Part shown: one piece after another, positions 24,017-34,430 of the stretch | Position numbering within the stretch: the stretch's first letter is position 1 | Layout: each line of letters starts with the position of its first letter | Origin: Diorhabda sublineata | Lineage: Eukaryota; Arthropoda; Insecta; Coleoptera; Chrysomelidae | Assembly (NCBI RefSeq): GCF_026230105.1 | Contig: NC_079486.1 | Location: 6,200,001-6,264,000, forward strand | Length of the DNA stretch: 64,000 bases | Reading direction: 5' to 3' | Made by a program: the position numbers and the translations under genes | Notes under the pieces: generated by a model | Databases searched by the model: none | What the model was told of the DNA's origin: nothing | What the model saw: the letters and a program-made list of their open reading frames with translations, nothing else

Positions 24017-25953
24017 CAGCGGTGCTCAAACTTTTTTAGTGACGGAACCCTTTTGTAAAGCGAAATACTTGACGGAACCCTACAATAAAACAATAGTCTC
24101 TAAAAGTATATTCTTTATTAATAAGCATAATAAACGTAGAATGTAACTGATTTTTATTTTTCATTAATCCTGTTTTGCACAAATATGTTGTTGGAAATAG
24201 AAGAAGAATATTCAGAGCCATTTTGGCAAGCATTGGGTATTCATCATGGATTCTGCACCAATACTTGTTGAGAGATGTCGTCGTTTTGAACAATGACTCC
24301 ATACTTGTGTCTGATGACATTTCTAAAAGAGATTCATATATCTCATTTGACATACTTTCGGGCTTTTGCAAGGTGGGTAAAAAAGGATTATGAATCCATG
24401 AATTCAGTTTCAATTTTGTATTCTGTTCTTCGGGAAAATACTTCTCAAAAGATGCGCGCATCTAAGTGAGGTATTGGACCAATTCTTCAAATACATCATC
24501 TTGAAACATTTCTGAGTTGTTATCGCTAACAAACTCACTGAGTAACGTAAAACTTTCTATTTCTTTCTTACTAACGCAAATAATCCAAAAATCCAATTTT
24601 CTTTTAAAGGCAGTTATTTTGTTACAGGCCTGGAACACTGTTGTCTGTTTACTTTGCAATGATAAATTTAATTCGTTCAGTTTTTGAAAGATATCCGCCA
24701 TGAAAGACAGTCGGAACAACCAAGTTTTATCATACAAACGGTCTTTCAAATTAAAAGAAGTATCTGAAAGAAACATTTGTAACTCGGCTTTAAGTTCAAA
24801 TAGCCTTGTTAAAGTTTTACCCCGAGACAGCCATCGCACTTCTATATGGAGCAGCAGTGTTTTATGTTTGCTACCATAATCTTCACACAATAATGAGAAC
24901 AATCGGGATTGTAGTCGTCGCGATTTGATAAAATTAATAATTTTTACCGCTTCATCCATTACTAATTTTAGGTTTGACGGCATTTGCTTCATTGCTAGTG
25001 TTTGTCTATGCAGGATACAATGACTGGAACCACAATTAGGTGCTTTTTTTGTATTCGTGACACGACTCCTGCTGTTTTACCCGTCATCGCCTTACAGCCC
25101 CATCTATACAAATGTCAATGCAATCGTTCCAACTGAGATTATTTTCTTCAAAAAATATATTTATTTTAGTAAAAATTTCTTCTCCGGTAGTGTTTGTGGG
25201 CAACGGTGAACACATAAGCATGTCTTCTTCAAAAGAACTTTCATATGGATATCTCACGATAACCAGCAAGATAGCCAGACCAGAGACATCAGTAGACTCA
25301 TCCATTTGCAAGACGAATCGTGTTTTTTGTACACGTGTAACTAGCTCTTGTTTGACGTAGCTTGCCAGATCATGAATTCGACGTGAAACAGTATCGTTTG
25401 ATAGTGGCACAGTAGAAATATGCTTTGCAGATTTTTCATCAAGCAAACATTTTGTTATGTCTAACACACATGGTTTTGTTAAAATCTCAGTGTGCGCTTC
25501 ACCTTCTTGTGCAATGCGATAGCTAACTAAATATGATGCCTTTGTGACCTTTTCATTAATAATTTGGGTTACTTGCATCATAGTTTTTTGACTTTCCAAT
25601 AACTGTTCTTTTTTACGTACAAAAAATTCTCTATTCTTGTCTTTCTTGTCTTGTGTACAGTTCCTAAATGTCGGCGCAACTTGGCAGGTGCCATGGAACT
25701 ATTAGGAAGCAGTTTACTACATAACATGCAGAGAGATGAGCCGTTGGAATCAACAAATCCGAAACTGATATATGATTCATCATACTTCCTTTTTTTCGTC
25801 TTGGAAACCGTGGAACTTGACGTCGTTGCATCATTATCATCGATAATTACTGTACACTCCGCTCGTACTGGTTTTGAACATTCGGCTTCGTTAGAAGATG
25901 TTGTTGCAACACGTTTAACGCCTTTAAGCCAACGTTCCATTCTTCTTTATTAA
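24017..25953 (-). mobile_element. hAT element with nearly full-length transposase
   Basis: On the minus strand, a BED-type zinc-finger region (CMLCSKLL, LRRHLGTVHK) at 25940-25600 leads into the RNase H core. QMDESTDVSG carries the first Asp and CIDICIDGA the second; then come EVRWLSRGK and the helical insertion. The C-terminus ends near FPTTYLC, part of the dimerisation region, with a deletion after it. Frame breaks occur near 25590 and between 25085 and 24995, and a single in-frame TAG lies between 24462 and 24461. A hAT-like terminal repeat, CAGCGGTGCTCAAAC, is at 24017-24031. The other end was not found; a LINE interrupts the upstream region. Confidence 0.85.
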
Positions 25954-26124
25954 TAATTACTTGTCAGGGTGGTCTGGTCAAATTAACGCACGATCGTTAC
26001 TGAGTAGAAGAGTTTAGTCCAAAGAAGATATGTACAATACTGATACAATCAGAATACAGCAGTAGAACAAAAAACTTCGTTTCTAGCAAATAGGTACTTA
26101 TCGCTCCGAACGCTAATCGTCGAC
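25954..26124 (-). other. Upstream region of the hAT transposase
   Basis: Non-coding sequence between the transposase start and the LINE insertion. By position it is probably hAT 5' leader, continuing beyond the LINE at 27575. Confidence 0.35.
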
Positions 26125-26572
26125 TGACTCGAGTATCACACACACACACACACATTTCCCTTGAGACGAGCCCGTCCCTCTAGGCATCCACCCCCGGATA
26201 AATCCACGAGTGGGTGCGAAGAAGAACATTCCAACCACCCCCTGTCAATTCCGACAGGTCCTCATCCTCTTTCACGTCGCAGTTTCGCGCGTAGAATCCC
26301 TCCTCTCCCCTTAGGTCTATGGGAGATTCTGGGATGTCTTATCTTTTAAGAGATTAGCCTGTTGGCTATACACTCTTGGCTTCTTGTTCTGGACGTCTTC
26401 GTGTGTGTGTGTGTGTTTCGCGGCCTCGGGTAAACCTCTTCTTACCTCCTGCCGATAGGAAAAGATCTAATCCGAGTGGTCCTTCGCCTTCTCTATAGCT
26501 GTCCCCGATGTATAACTCTACATTTCCTTGTGAAATGCAGAATTACCGTGTCGGGGGGTGTCCTCTTGTGAT

Positions 26573-27009
26573 TTATTTTTGTTGGGCAATGAGTGTTGCT
26601 ATGAGTGTTTGCATGCTCTGCAACATACTCAGTAGCTCTGGTGTTTTTTCTTCTGTCGTTTTCTTCGCAGCTTGTGCGTAAGTGCGTCCTGTTTGCGTAG
26701 CGTTCCTAGCTTGGCTGTTCTCCGTCTTTTTCGACTGTTTCGGGCACCCCTTGTAGTTTGCGGGGTGTTCTCCCCCGCAGTTCCTGCAATTCGGTTTTTC
26801 CGTGAGCGTGCATTCCGCCGCTCTATGCGCTCCCGCGCATCTCACGCAGTGCACGTCCATGTTGCACGTGCTTTGTCCGTGATGGAATCCCTGACATCTG
26901 TAACATTGTACAGGTCCGTCGTGCCTTTTTTGTTCTACCACACTTATTTTTGTGTGGCAGAGGTATCTCAACTTCTTATAAGTTGGTTCTTCTTTAGGTT
27001 CTATTACTA

Positions 27010-27086
<77 letters not shown>

Positions 27087-27561
27087 TAGTAGTTTTCGTG
27101 TGTTGTCCTGATTTCTTTGTGTACGGCTTGTCAACTGCCATACTTTCTTCGGTCATTTTCCTTCAGTTCCTCCTCTACCTCCGACACTGGGGTGTTAACA
27201 GCAAGTCCTTTTATGACAAGCTTCCTCTCCTTTTCCTCATTGAGTAGGTAGGTATACCACTCAATTTCCTTATACTCGCTCAGGAGCATCTTCATCTTGT
27301 TAAAGTCGTCTTTAGTCGCCGTCGTTATTTTGCCCGTGTGTATTCCCATTTTACACTGGGCATCGATTTTTCTTTGCACTAGCTGTTTGCGTAGTGCTGT
27401 CCACATGAGTGGAGATTTTAGATATTGGAGGTGGCCTTCCCTCCGGTTTTGTCTGTTTCCTTTGTTCGTCTTTTTTTATCTTCTCCAATTCTTCTTGGAT
27501 TTGTTTGTCGGTTGCTATTTCTTCATCAGAGGATTGTCTCTCTGCTTTCTTTCTTTTTTTT
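26573..27561 (-). pseudogene. LINE ORF1, copy 2 (5' truncated, interrupted)
   Basis: The minus-strand frames at about 27561-27351, 27406-27131 and 27013-26573 are consecutive parts of one ORF1. They cover an acidic linker with DKQIQEELEKIKKDEQRKQ, the middle domain (YKEIEWYTYLLNEEKERKL) and three CCHC knuckles ending at NYKGC. Shifts occur near 27400 and 27140, and a TA tract separates the middle and knuckle parts. The coiled-coil N-terminus is absent through 5' truncation. All knuckle cysteines and histidines are kept. Confidence 0.85.
27012..27084. repeat. (TA)n microsatellite inside LINE ORF1
   Basis: About 36 TA units lie where copy 1 has only CTATATAC (17578-17585), within the Leu-Pro-Ile-Tyr-Met stretch of ORF1. 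The array therefore grew after this copy was inserted. Confidence 0.95.
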
Positions 27562-27574
27562 TGACTCGAGTATC

Positions 27575-28145
27575 GAAGCGCGGTCGTCGTTTTTATAGTC
27601 CTAGCCACGATCTAGAACTTTCTTAAAAATACTCGAGTCGGCGCCTTTGATAAATAAAAAGCCGAACTAAAAATAGAAATACAAAAAATGCAGTGTAAAC
27701 AATCTCGACTTGTTTTGAAGTTATACAGCCGAAAGTCGCTTGTTTACAACTATAGCGTCTAATCTCAGCGGCGGCTTATATCAAAGTGACTGCGCGCTCA
27801 CAAGTAGATAACGGCGGTCCGTTTTCATCAAGACAAAGGCTAAACGGCTTGCGGATCTCATCGGTGAGTTATAAAGCATACATAAATCACCTTAAACTTA
27901 AGTATTCAGTCTATTCTTTTTATCTAGGCGCGTGCCGTCCTGATTAAATATTTGGACTACTGTAGAGATATATTTTTTCAATCTTCTGACTCTCGTATTT
28001 TGTACAGGGATCGGTGTAAGTAACTATTGCAATAGGTTTGCCATAAAGTTTTATTGAATACCGGCGTGATGTTAAACTCTCCTCGTAAAATGCACTGTTT
28101 CAAGTTAGAATGAAATTACACACTTTGAGTATGGCGGATCTAGAG
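27575..28145. other. GC-richer non-coding stretch
   Basis: Less A+T rich than its surroundings to about 27870, with CG dinucleotides and an inverted ACTCGAGTAT/ATACTCGAGT pair. It may be the displaced 5' region of the hAT element or a promoter. No hAT terminal repeat was found and no coding frame is supported. Confidence 0.3.
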
Positions 28146-28232
28146 GTTTGTTCTTGGTAGTTGCACTGGCAGTTATATACTCATGAACTGGCCTGCACTG
28201 GTCCAGTTCCAGTGCTGCTACCAAGAACAAAC
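28146..28232. ncRNA. Candidate microRNA-like hairpin
   Basis: The 5' arm GTTTGTTCTTGGTAG (28146-28160) pairs perfectly with 28218-28232. The stem continues through a G-U pair, one U-U mismatch and seven more pairs (28163-28169 with 28209-28215). That makes about 24 positions with one mismatch, closed by a 39-nt loop that can form a small inner hairpin. A few G-U pairs extend the base outward. Length and near-perfect stem fit a pre-miRNA. A small inverted-repeat transposon relic is the main alternative. I do not recognise the mature sequence, and either strand could be transcribed. Confidence 0.35.
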
Positions 28233-28689
28233 TTTAGGTGTGCTGATTACGAATACTAAATCGCTAGAAAATCGAGTAGCAAAATAATGGGGTTCTGAAA
28301 TAATATTTTTAAAGCAAAAACAGTAATCTCCAAAGCCAAAAAGATTGCCGAGTGTTAAAAAAATACAAGTATGTGTTAAGGTAAGTAAGGAAAATTCTCC
28401 GAAAAATAGTGGAAAGTTTGAAAATGAAAGAGCCAGGTAGTTGGTGCATGTGTGCAGAAAGGGAGCAAATAGTATTGTACAAATGACGGACGGAATTAGA
28501 ATAAGAAGCAGACCGAAAAAGAAATGGATATGATTGGTAACATTGATTTTAAAAAGAGTGGTAATAACTGACAAAGAACAGAGGACTGAAACGAATATTT
28601 ATATATTTGAAATTGATTATAATGGAATGAAGGATTTTCAAAAAAATCGAAAATTTGTTAGATTGATACATTTTATTATCGATTTAAAA
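28233..28689. other. No gene recognised
   Basis: Non-coding; the plus frame beginning at 28534 lies opposite the pseudogene described next. Confidence 0.35.
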
Positions 28690-29728
28690 TATATAAAACT
28701 TGATAATGAAGAAAAAAATCCTCGGATCATTCTTCTGGGGTTAACTGATACGATGCAGGGGGATTGTCCTTTTAAGCCGGTGGCAACATTGGTGATCATA
28801 ATTCCAGCAATATGATGATAATTTAATTCAAAATGTTATTCACATTTGCTGAATACACATTAGATCCACAGGATGCTGTACGACCATCTGTAAACAAAAA
28901 TTCAAACATATCCAATCCATTACATTCCCATACTGTCAATTTTTTCAAATAAGCTCCTTTGAAATATATCGGAATTGTTTCGGAAGATGTCTATCCTAAA
29001 TTTATCGAATCACCATTTTCGTAGTGGATAACCATCCCTTGAATTTTCGTAATAATCCTAGATGATCTGAAAATAGCTACTGCGATTCCTATCATTTTAT
29101 TTATTCTACCGTTGATTAATTTCAGTTGCAATGGACAACCTCCTTCAATAGGTATCATCCCTCTAGCTAAAAGCGGCGTTAGCCGATAAAAGTGTGTGGA
29201 GTACGATATTGCAGTGTTGTAGGGTTTCTTAGTTGTGAATGGATCTTTTAAAATTGATCGCCAATAATCAATATATTCAAAACCGTTAAGCGAATAATAC
29301 TGACGTATTACTGCCATAGAATTGAACACTATACCAGGAAAACAGGTCTCATATTCTAAATAGTATTGGTCAACAGAAACTTTATTAATGTATGAACTGC
29401 CCCATCTTCATCTTCTATAAGAGTGTTCATCCACATCTTTAACATGTTAATATCCTCATTAGTTAATTCCAATTTCGCTTGATTAAAGATTCCAAATTGA
29501 TAAAATAGTATCTTCATGTTAACTATGGCCGAATACATAGGTAAGAGAAAGTAATTGATATTTGCATAATCAGAATCTTCTTCTTTTTTAAACGTGAATT
29601 TCTTCTCAAATCCAATAAAAGTTTGTGCGATTGTGAAAAATTTTCTCCCGTGTTGGGTAAATTGAGCTCCAGCTCTTGATCCAACGTCTGAATTTGAGTT
29701 TTCAGCAACCTTAAAAATAAGGTTAGTA
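28690..29728 (-). pseudogene. Relic resembling a delta-endotoxin-like pore-forming protein
   Basis: On the minus strand a frame opens after an acceptor-like TTTTTAAG (near 29715) and reads through a helical region that includes NYFLLPMYSAIVNMKIL. This resembles the central hydrophobic helices of Cry-type N-terminal domains (established: bacterial three-domain toxins carry such a helix before a beta-prism domain). After a frame change near 29370 there follow a middle part and beta-strand-rich repeats with alternating hydrophobic residues and Gly. Breaks are a shift near 29370, TAG at about 28996-28998, and TAA followed by a shift near 28820. The N-terminus is missing. Homology is judged from pattern only; other beta-prism or lectin-like proteins are alternatives. 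Confidence 0.35.
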
Positions 29729-30331
29729 TGATTAAAAAGTTTTAATTAACAAGTGTTACTCTCAACCTAATATAAAAAGAAAGGTCTGAAATCTCCCTTT
29801 ACGTTCCACAAAATATCTGTCCCCTAAATTAATACCGTTCAAACTGCTTCGAAATCATTGTCAATTCTTTAGGAATAACTGTTACGACTAATATTTTAAA
29901 GGTCCGCCTTTTACGAATTGAAAATTAAAAACAAATTTAACTTTATCAATTGTTTGTATTTTATGTATGATATCCGAGCGCTTTTAAATAAAACTAAATT
30001 GATCTTATTGCACCACGTGTATTTATTCAACATGTTCACAAAACTGGAGTAACACTTTATTATTAATTTTTATATCTACCTAAAGTGAAGAGTGCAAAAT
30101 AAACTTCCCAACAAGTTGTATATACTATTTTTCCTACGACCACGTAAAAAATTATACACAGGTGTGCTGAATAGTTAGAAAATCTACAAAATATTTTTTA
30201 TTTTGTGATAAATATAATATAACTAAAGAACAGAAATAGAACCAATCGAACAATGAATTTTTTGTAACTATATTAGATACCTAATAAGAACTAAATATAA
30301 ATATAAATAAAAATTGTTTTATAACAATTAG
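29216..30331. repeat. Duplicated segment, copy A (partner at 47570-48407)
   Basis: This segment covers the N-terminal two thirds of the toxin-like relic and 600 bp of flanking DNA. It matches 47570-48407 in direct orientation. Copy B lacks about 250 bp of the coding part (29432-29680) and a second block (about 29705-29855), and has roughly 50 bp extra around 48140. Neither end shows terminal repeats, so it looks like a segmental duplication. Confidence 0.8.
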
Positions 30332-30369
30332 TGCAGCACCTCCAATTTGAACTATACTTGTGTCATTTT

Positions 30370-30700
30370 TCTGGTTTTTGCTTTTTAAAAATAGTAAATT
30401 ATTGCTTCCCAATTTTGTCTATAATAGTATAATGATATAATGATCTGCTTTTGATACTTGCCATTTTTCTGGATTAAAAAGTTACTTGTAATAAAAAATC
30501 ACGTTTATTAACAGAAGTTATTTTCAATTTTTACTTTTCTCTATATAAAAAATCTATTTGATTTGTTATAATAGTGTTCGATTCTATTAATGATCTTTAC
30601 ATAGATGTTTTTGTAATCCCTTTAGTTAACCCACTTTGTCTGTCTTAATTAAATTTATAAATGAATATGTAACTAACTCCTAAATTTATTGTACGCACTT
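30370..30700. repeat. Dispersed repeat, copy of 13640-13950
   Basis: Shares ordered motifs with 13640-13950 in direct orientation and, in part, with 34440-34520 in inverted orientation. Non-coding. Confidence 0.7.
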
Positions 30701-30906
30701 GAAAACTGTACGACAATTATAGAGTTGTAAAATTCGAATGCCAGTAAAAATTAAACTTGGGTAGTACTAATTTTACAATTGATTCATTTGGAAAGAAAAC
30801 CATAATAAGTTTGTAGATTTCCATGCAAAATACTATAGAATCTATTATTATCTTTATTTTTTGTCATAAAGTGGAGTTAACAAAAATAATTATTTAAAAA
30901 ACACTG

Positions 30907-31989
30907 TTAGATATTGGCAAGAAGCCAATCGACCGATATTTCCGCGAGTTTTACACGTTTCTCTTCAATTTTATTAAGTTGTTTTGGCAAATCGGGCAAA
31001 GGATTTCGAGAAAAGAAATCCGCGAGAGCCATGCGATTGCCTTCTCTATAAACTATATCGAATTGAAAAGCATGTAAATAAGCCCAGTATCTATGTACTC
31101 TATCGTTAAGGTCAATCTTTTTTTGAGAGGACTTTAAAAAGTTCCAATCCGTCACAACGGTAAACTGTCGTCCATGCAAGTAATGCCGAAAGTGTTTTAT
31201 TGATTTAACAACAGCCATAGTTTCGAGTTTATAAGAATGATACTTGGACTCAGCTGGACTTGTTCTTTTACTGAAATATTCAATAACTTTATTCTTACCA
31301 TCGTATCTAGCATCGGTTTGCAGTTCTATGGGATAATGCGGGTCAAAAATAATTAAGACGGGTTCATTGGTTAAAATACGAATTACTTCTTGTCGAACAT
31401 TTTCATGTGCCTCAATCCATTCAATATATTTTTTTACCTGAGATAAGGGCATATAATGGTTACATAATTTGTGAAAATTTAGGGACAAATCGTCGAAAGT
31501 AAGTCCGAGGAGCGGGTAACTGGTAACATTGAAGAATTTATTTTACGATGGTTTGGACGAACTTCTCCGTTCTTTAATTTCATACCCAAGATATGAAACA
31601 GATGTTTTAAGGAAAGAACATTTTGAAAAATTAAATGAAAATCAGGCATCTATAAGAATTTCTAATACCATTCGATGTCTTTCAAACGCTTCCTCTATAG
31701 TATCCGCAATTACTAATACAGCGTCTAGGTAAACTACAGCGAAAGTATACGCGAGCTCACCTAATGTTTTTAAAATTGCTTGTTGAAAAACAGAAGGAGC
31801 ATTTTTTAGCTCAAATGGCATTGTTAAAAATTCAAACTGGCCATCAGGAGTAACAAATGCCGTACGTTCTATAGATTCTGGTTGTATGGGAATCTGATGG
31901 AAACCGCTGGCCATATCTAAACTGATATAAAATTTTGCTTTTCTAAGTCTCGGTATTTGAAATAAGCGACAAAGGAAATTTGTCTGCTA
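30907..31989 (-). pseudogene. Ty3/Gypsy pol fragment, copy 1 (RT and RNase H)
   Basis: The minus frame at 31914-31642 is reverse transcriptase: SLDMASGFHQIPIQP, FEFLTMPFELKNAPSVFQQ and VVYLDAVLV. The catalytic YLDD has become YLDA, and the conserved Gly in MPFGLKN is Glu. After a shift and a gap, 31488-30907 is the connection and RNase H domain, with YHSYKLETMAVVKSIKHFRHYL, VVTDWNFLK and EGNRMALADFFSRNPL. Homology stops at 30907. The 5' boundary (about 31989) is the same as in copy 2, so this is not an independent insertion. Confidence 0.9.
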
Positions 31990-32046
31990 TTCATTTAAAT
32001 TATTAAATTAAATTATTCAAATATCTGTATACATATTACGAACTTT

Positions 32047-33003
32047 TTGTCCTATAACATAACAAACTCTATCATCTATTTCTAATATTTTCTTTCGCCT
32101 GGTTTCACAACTACCGACCCTGTTATTATCCCAATATATCCCCATATATCGCTTCTACACTACCTTCTGATTTTCCCGAATTGTAGAAAACATAATTTGG
32201 TTCATAATTAGGAAAAACTGGATATACTGATTGTGTACATACTTTTTCCTTATTAACATCAATTGCATAACACTGGATGCTGTATCTAGTCATGTTAAGC
32301 TGAAAGAGATCAACAGAAAAGAATAATTCAGTCACAGATCTCTCCAACAATATTTGATAAAATTAAAAAAAAATATTTGCCCATTCTTGCCTCGAATTTA
32401 TTTATCACATATTGAATACTTTCGTTCTATAAGCCTATTAATCTATTGGTTTAGAGATGTTTCAGAAAAGCTCATGCTACGATTTTTCATCAAGTTTTAA
32501 AAATTAAATTGACTGATATCAACTGATAAATCAATTTAAATAATATACATTTAAATAAATCTATAGTAATAACTAGGTATTATTATTTTCAACTAAAAAG
32601 TCTGTTAGCTTTGATTATTTTACGTATGTTTCAAGTTTCCGGAATTTTCTTATTCCAGTATTGAAATACTTATTTTAACAAATTGCATAAATTATACGAT
32701 TTTTATCAACTATTTTAGTCTTTGAACGAAGAAATTGTCTACTGTTAATAGCATAACACTAATATTAACGAACACTTTGGTTGAATTAACTTACACAAAT
32801 AATGAACTAATAAAGTAATTATTATAAACAGAAATACTTACTGATAATGATGAATTGTATAGTAACTCAAAGTTTTTATTCTTATTGGAGTAAAAATAAT
32901 CAACTTCTCGAATAGAAATCCGGGTCAATTTTAGGTTTATTTGAAGTTGTGTGGGAATTGCCTGGAATACCAGGGCAATGATTAGTAGTACACAGATAAG
33001 CAC
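32047..33003 (-). pseudogene. Small secreted-protein gene relic, copy 1
   Basis: On the minus strand exon 1 (33003-32842) encodes a strongly hydrophobic N-terminus (LICVLLIIALVFQAIPTQLQ) that looks like a signal peptide. It ends at TCA|GTAAGT. Exon 2 starts at 32299 after CTCTTTCAG and continues in the same phase for 57 codons. The intron is 542 bp. No ATG precedes the signal peptide; the first in-frame codon is GTG after a stop. Copy 2 (52990-53955) shows a longer, Cys-containing alternative 3' frame, so both have probably lost the original ending through a shift. No family recognised. Confidence 0.45.
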
Positions 33004-33326
33004 TTATATTAATAAAAATAATTACCATAGTACATGTATTATGCTTATTTTGAACAGAAAATATTTTAAAACTGATATGTTAAATTCATCATGTTATTTA
33101 ATATTATATGTATATGTAATATATTATATAATGAGTAAAATCACTTCTCCACTTCAATCAAATTTTAACGTGATTTATCAATGATTATGTGGTAGATAAA
33201 TAATTATGACATTTGCGCTTAAGTAAAAAAAATTGTTCTGCCATACGTGTCTTATATACGGGATAAGAATGAAAATTTGATATTAAAAATAGTAGAACAT
33301 TTCATAGTAAAATTCAAAGTGAGCAT

Positions 33327-34138
33327 CCTAGGGAGCTAAATTTGGCGAATAGGGTGAATGAGGTAACAATTCAAATTTTAATCAATTAATTTTGGTCATT
33401 GCAATAACGGATACATTGTCTTGATTGATTAACACTTTCTTCTTAGAAAATATCAGCCGTTTTTGCTTGATTTTTCAACTCAAACGTAAGTTCGCATAAT
33501 ACTCACCTTGATAGTTTCTCCTCTTTCAAGATAGACAATGAAAATTATCTCACGCGCATCCCTAAAAACCGACGCCATGACCTTGTCTGCATATGGAACG
33601 GTCTTTGTCTTATTTGGAGCCGCTTCCCCCTTTTCAGTTCATTGTTTTTATTATTTCTTTGTTTCTGGTTTGAAGTGATATAACCACTTTCCATCTATGA
33701 TTATGGAACGGCTCTATTTCAAATATTGCCAAACACTCGATGGAGTGTACCACACTTTTTGCAATGCCTACTGTGTCTGCTAGCTCGCGCACTTTCAGTC
33801 GACTATCATCCAGTGGATTTTCTTCAACATTTCTGAAGTTGTCATCTCATTTGGTCGACCACTGCGATGCTGGTCATTGTAGGTCGTAAAGCCGCGTTTA
33901 AACTCTTCTACCCAATATTTTACTGTTGATAACATCACAAAACGATGACCGATGGTTTCCATCTTTACAAATTGATCAAAATCATCCACTATTGATGGCT
34001 GAACAAGTACTAAACAACGTGGCGTCTTCAAGCTTGAAACATACGCTGTATACATGACTTTTTATCTAATACTGGTATTTTCAAAGCAACGGCAGCCATC
34101 TCTAAGTCAGGCTAGATACTTCTACACCATCCTCGTAC
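33327..34138 (-). mobile_element. mariner relic, 5' part with terminal repeat
   Basis: Read on the minus strand it begins with a terminal inverted repeat (34138-34108) like the one at 15803-15832. The helix-turn-helix region follows, with STVKYWVEEFKRGF, DQHRSGRPNE and EMLKKIHWMIVD. The first catalytic block is near 33545 and the Gln-Asp-Asn block near 33415. It stops at about 33327, just before the third Asp, at the edge of the segmental duplication. Several stops interrupt it. It is the same family as the relic at 15131-15832, and the two copies overlap in the middle of the gene. Confidence 0.85.
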
Positions 34139-34364
34139 GGAATGTATTAAACTTACGTTTAGAAAACAATTTTCCACTGATATATTTATCAACTTTGAAC
34201 CATACCTTGCATATTCGTGTAGATATTTAGTAATTTCGATTATTTTTAATAAGAAAGACTGTAATCTCTGGCGAGTTTTGCAGTTATTATGATAAGAAAA
34301 TTGCTGAAAAATGTATCTATATACTCTAAATAGCCAAAGTCAATTCAGTCGAAATACCTCTTCA

Positions 34365-34430
34365 TTCTCAAAGTTATCCTCAAATCTACTTGATGAAGGA
34401 CTGGCTTGTCCACTACATTCACTTCAGTAT
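34365..34430 (-). pseudogene. Exon-like homologue of the first exon at 14257-14316
   Basis: On the minus strand the frame QASPSSSRFEDNFENEE ends at GAG|GT. Its counterpart at 14268-14316 reads EASPLSSGFEDNFANEE and ends at GAG|GTAAGA. Here the donor is the weaker GTATTT and no matching second exon follows, so this copy is probably broken. It joins directly onto the composite right arm. Confidence 0.5.

Larger units (their letters stand above)
26125..27574 (-). mobile_element. ORF1-only LINE, copy 2, with 13-bp target duplication
   Basis: TGACTCGAGTATC occurs at 26125-26137 and 27562-27574, bracketing an insert at 26138-27561. Read on the minus strand, the insert starts at an A-rich run inside ORF1, continues through the knuckle domain to the ORF1 stop at about 26573, and ends with the same 3' UTR and (TG)n tail as copy 1. 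There is again no ORF2. The 5' truncation point corresponds to the A8 run of copy 1 (17089). Differences from copy 1 are a few substitutions, a frameshift near 27130 and a TA expansion at 27012-27084. It is a clear target-primed insertion and recent. Confidence 0.9.
30907..33325. repeat. Segmental duplication, copy 1 (partner near 51800-54230)
   Basis: The Gypsy pol fragment, its junction with the secreted-protein relic, the relic and about 300 bp beyond all recur in the same order and orientation at about 51800-54230. The 3' edge at 33325 abuts a mariner relic that copy 2 lacks. Confidence 0.85.

Noticed and set aside
28534..28815. 93-codon plus-strand frame
   Set aside because: It is opposite the 3' part of the toxin-like relic, whose minus-strand reading is homologous in style to the preceding repeats; no independent support.
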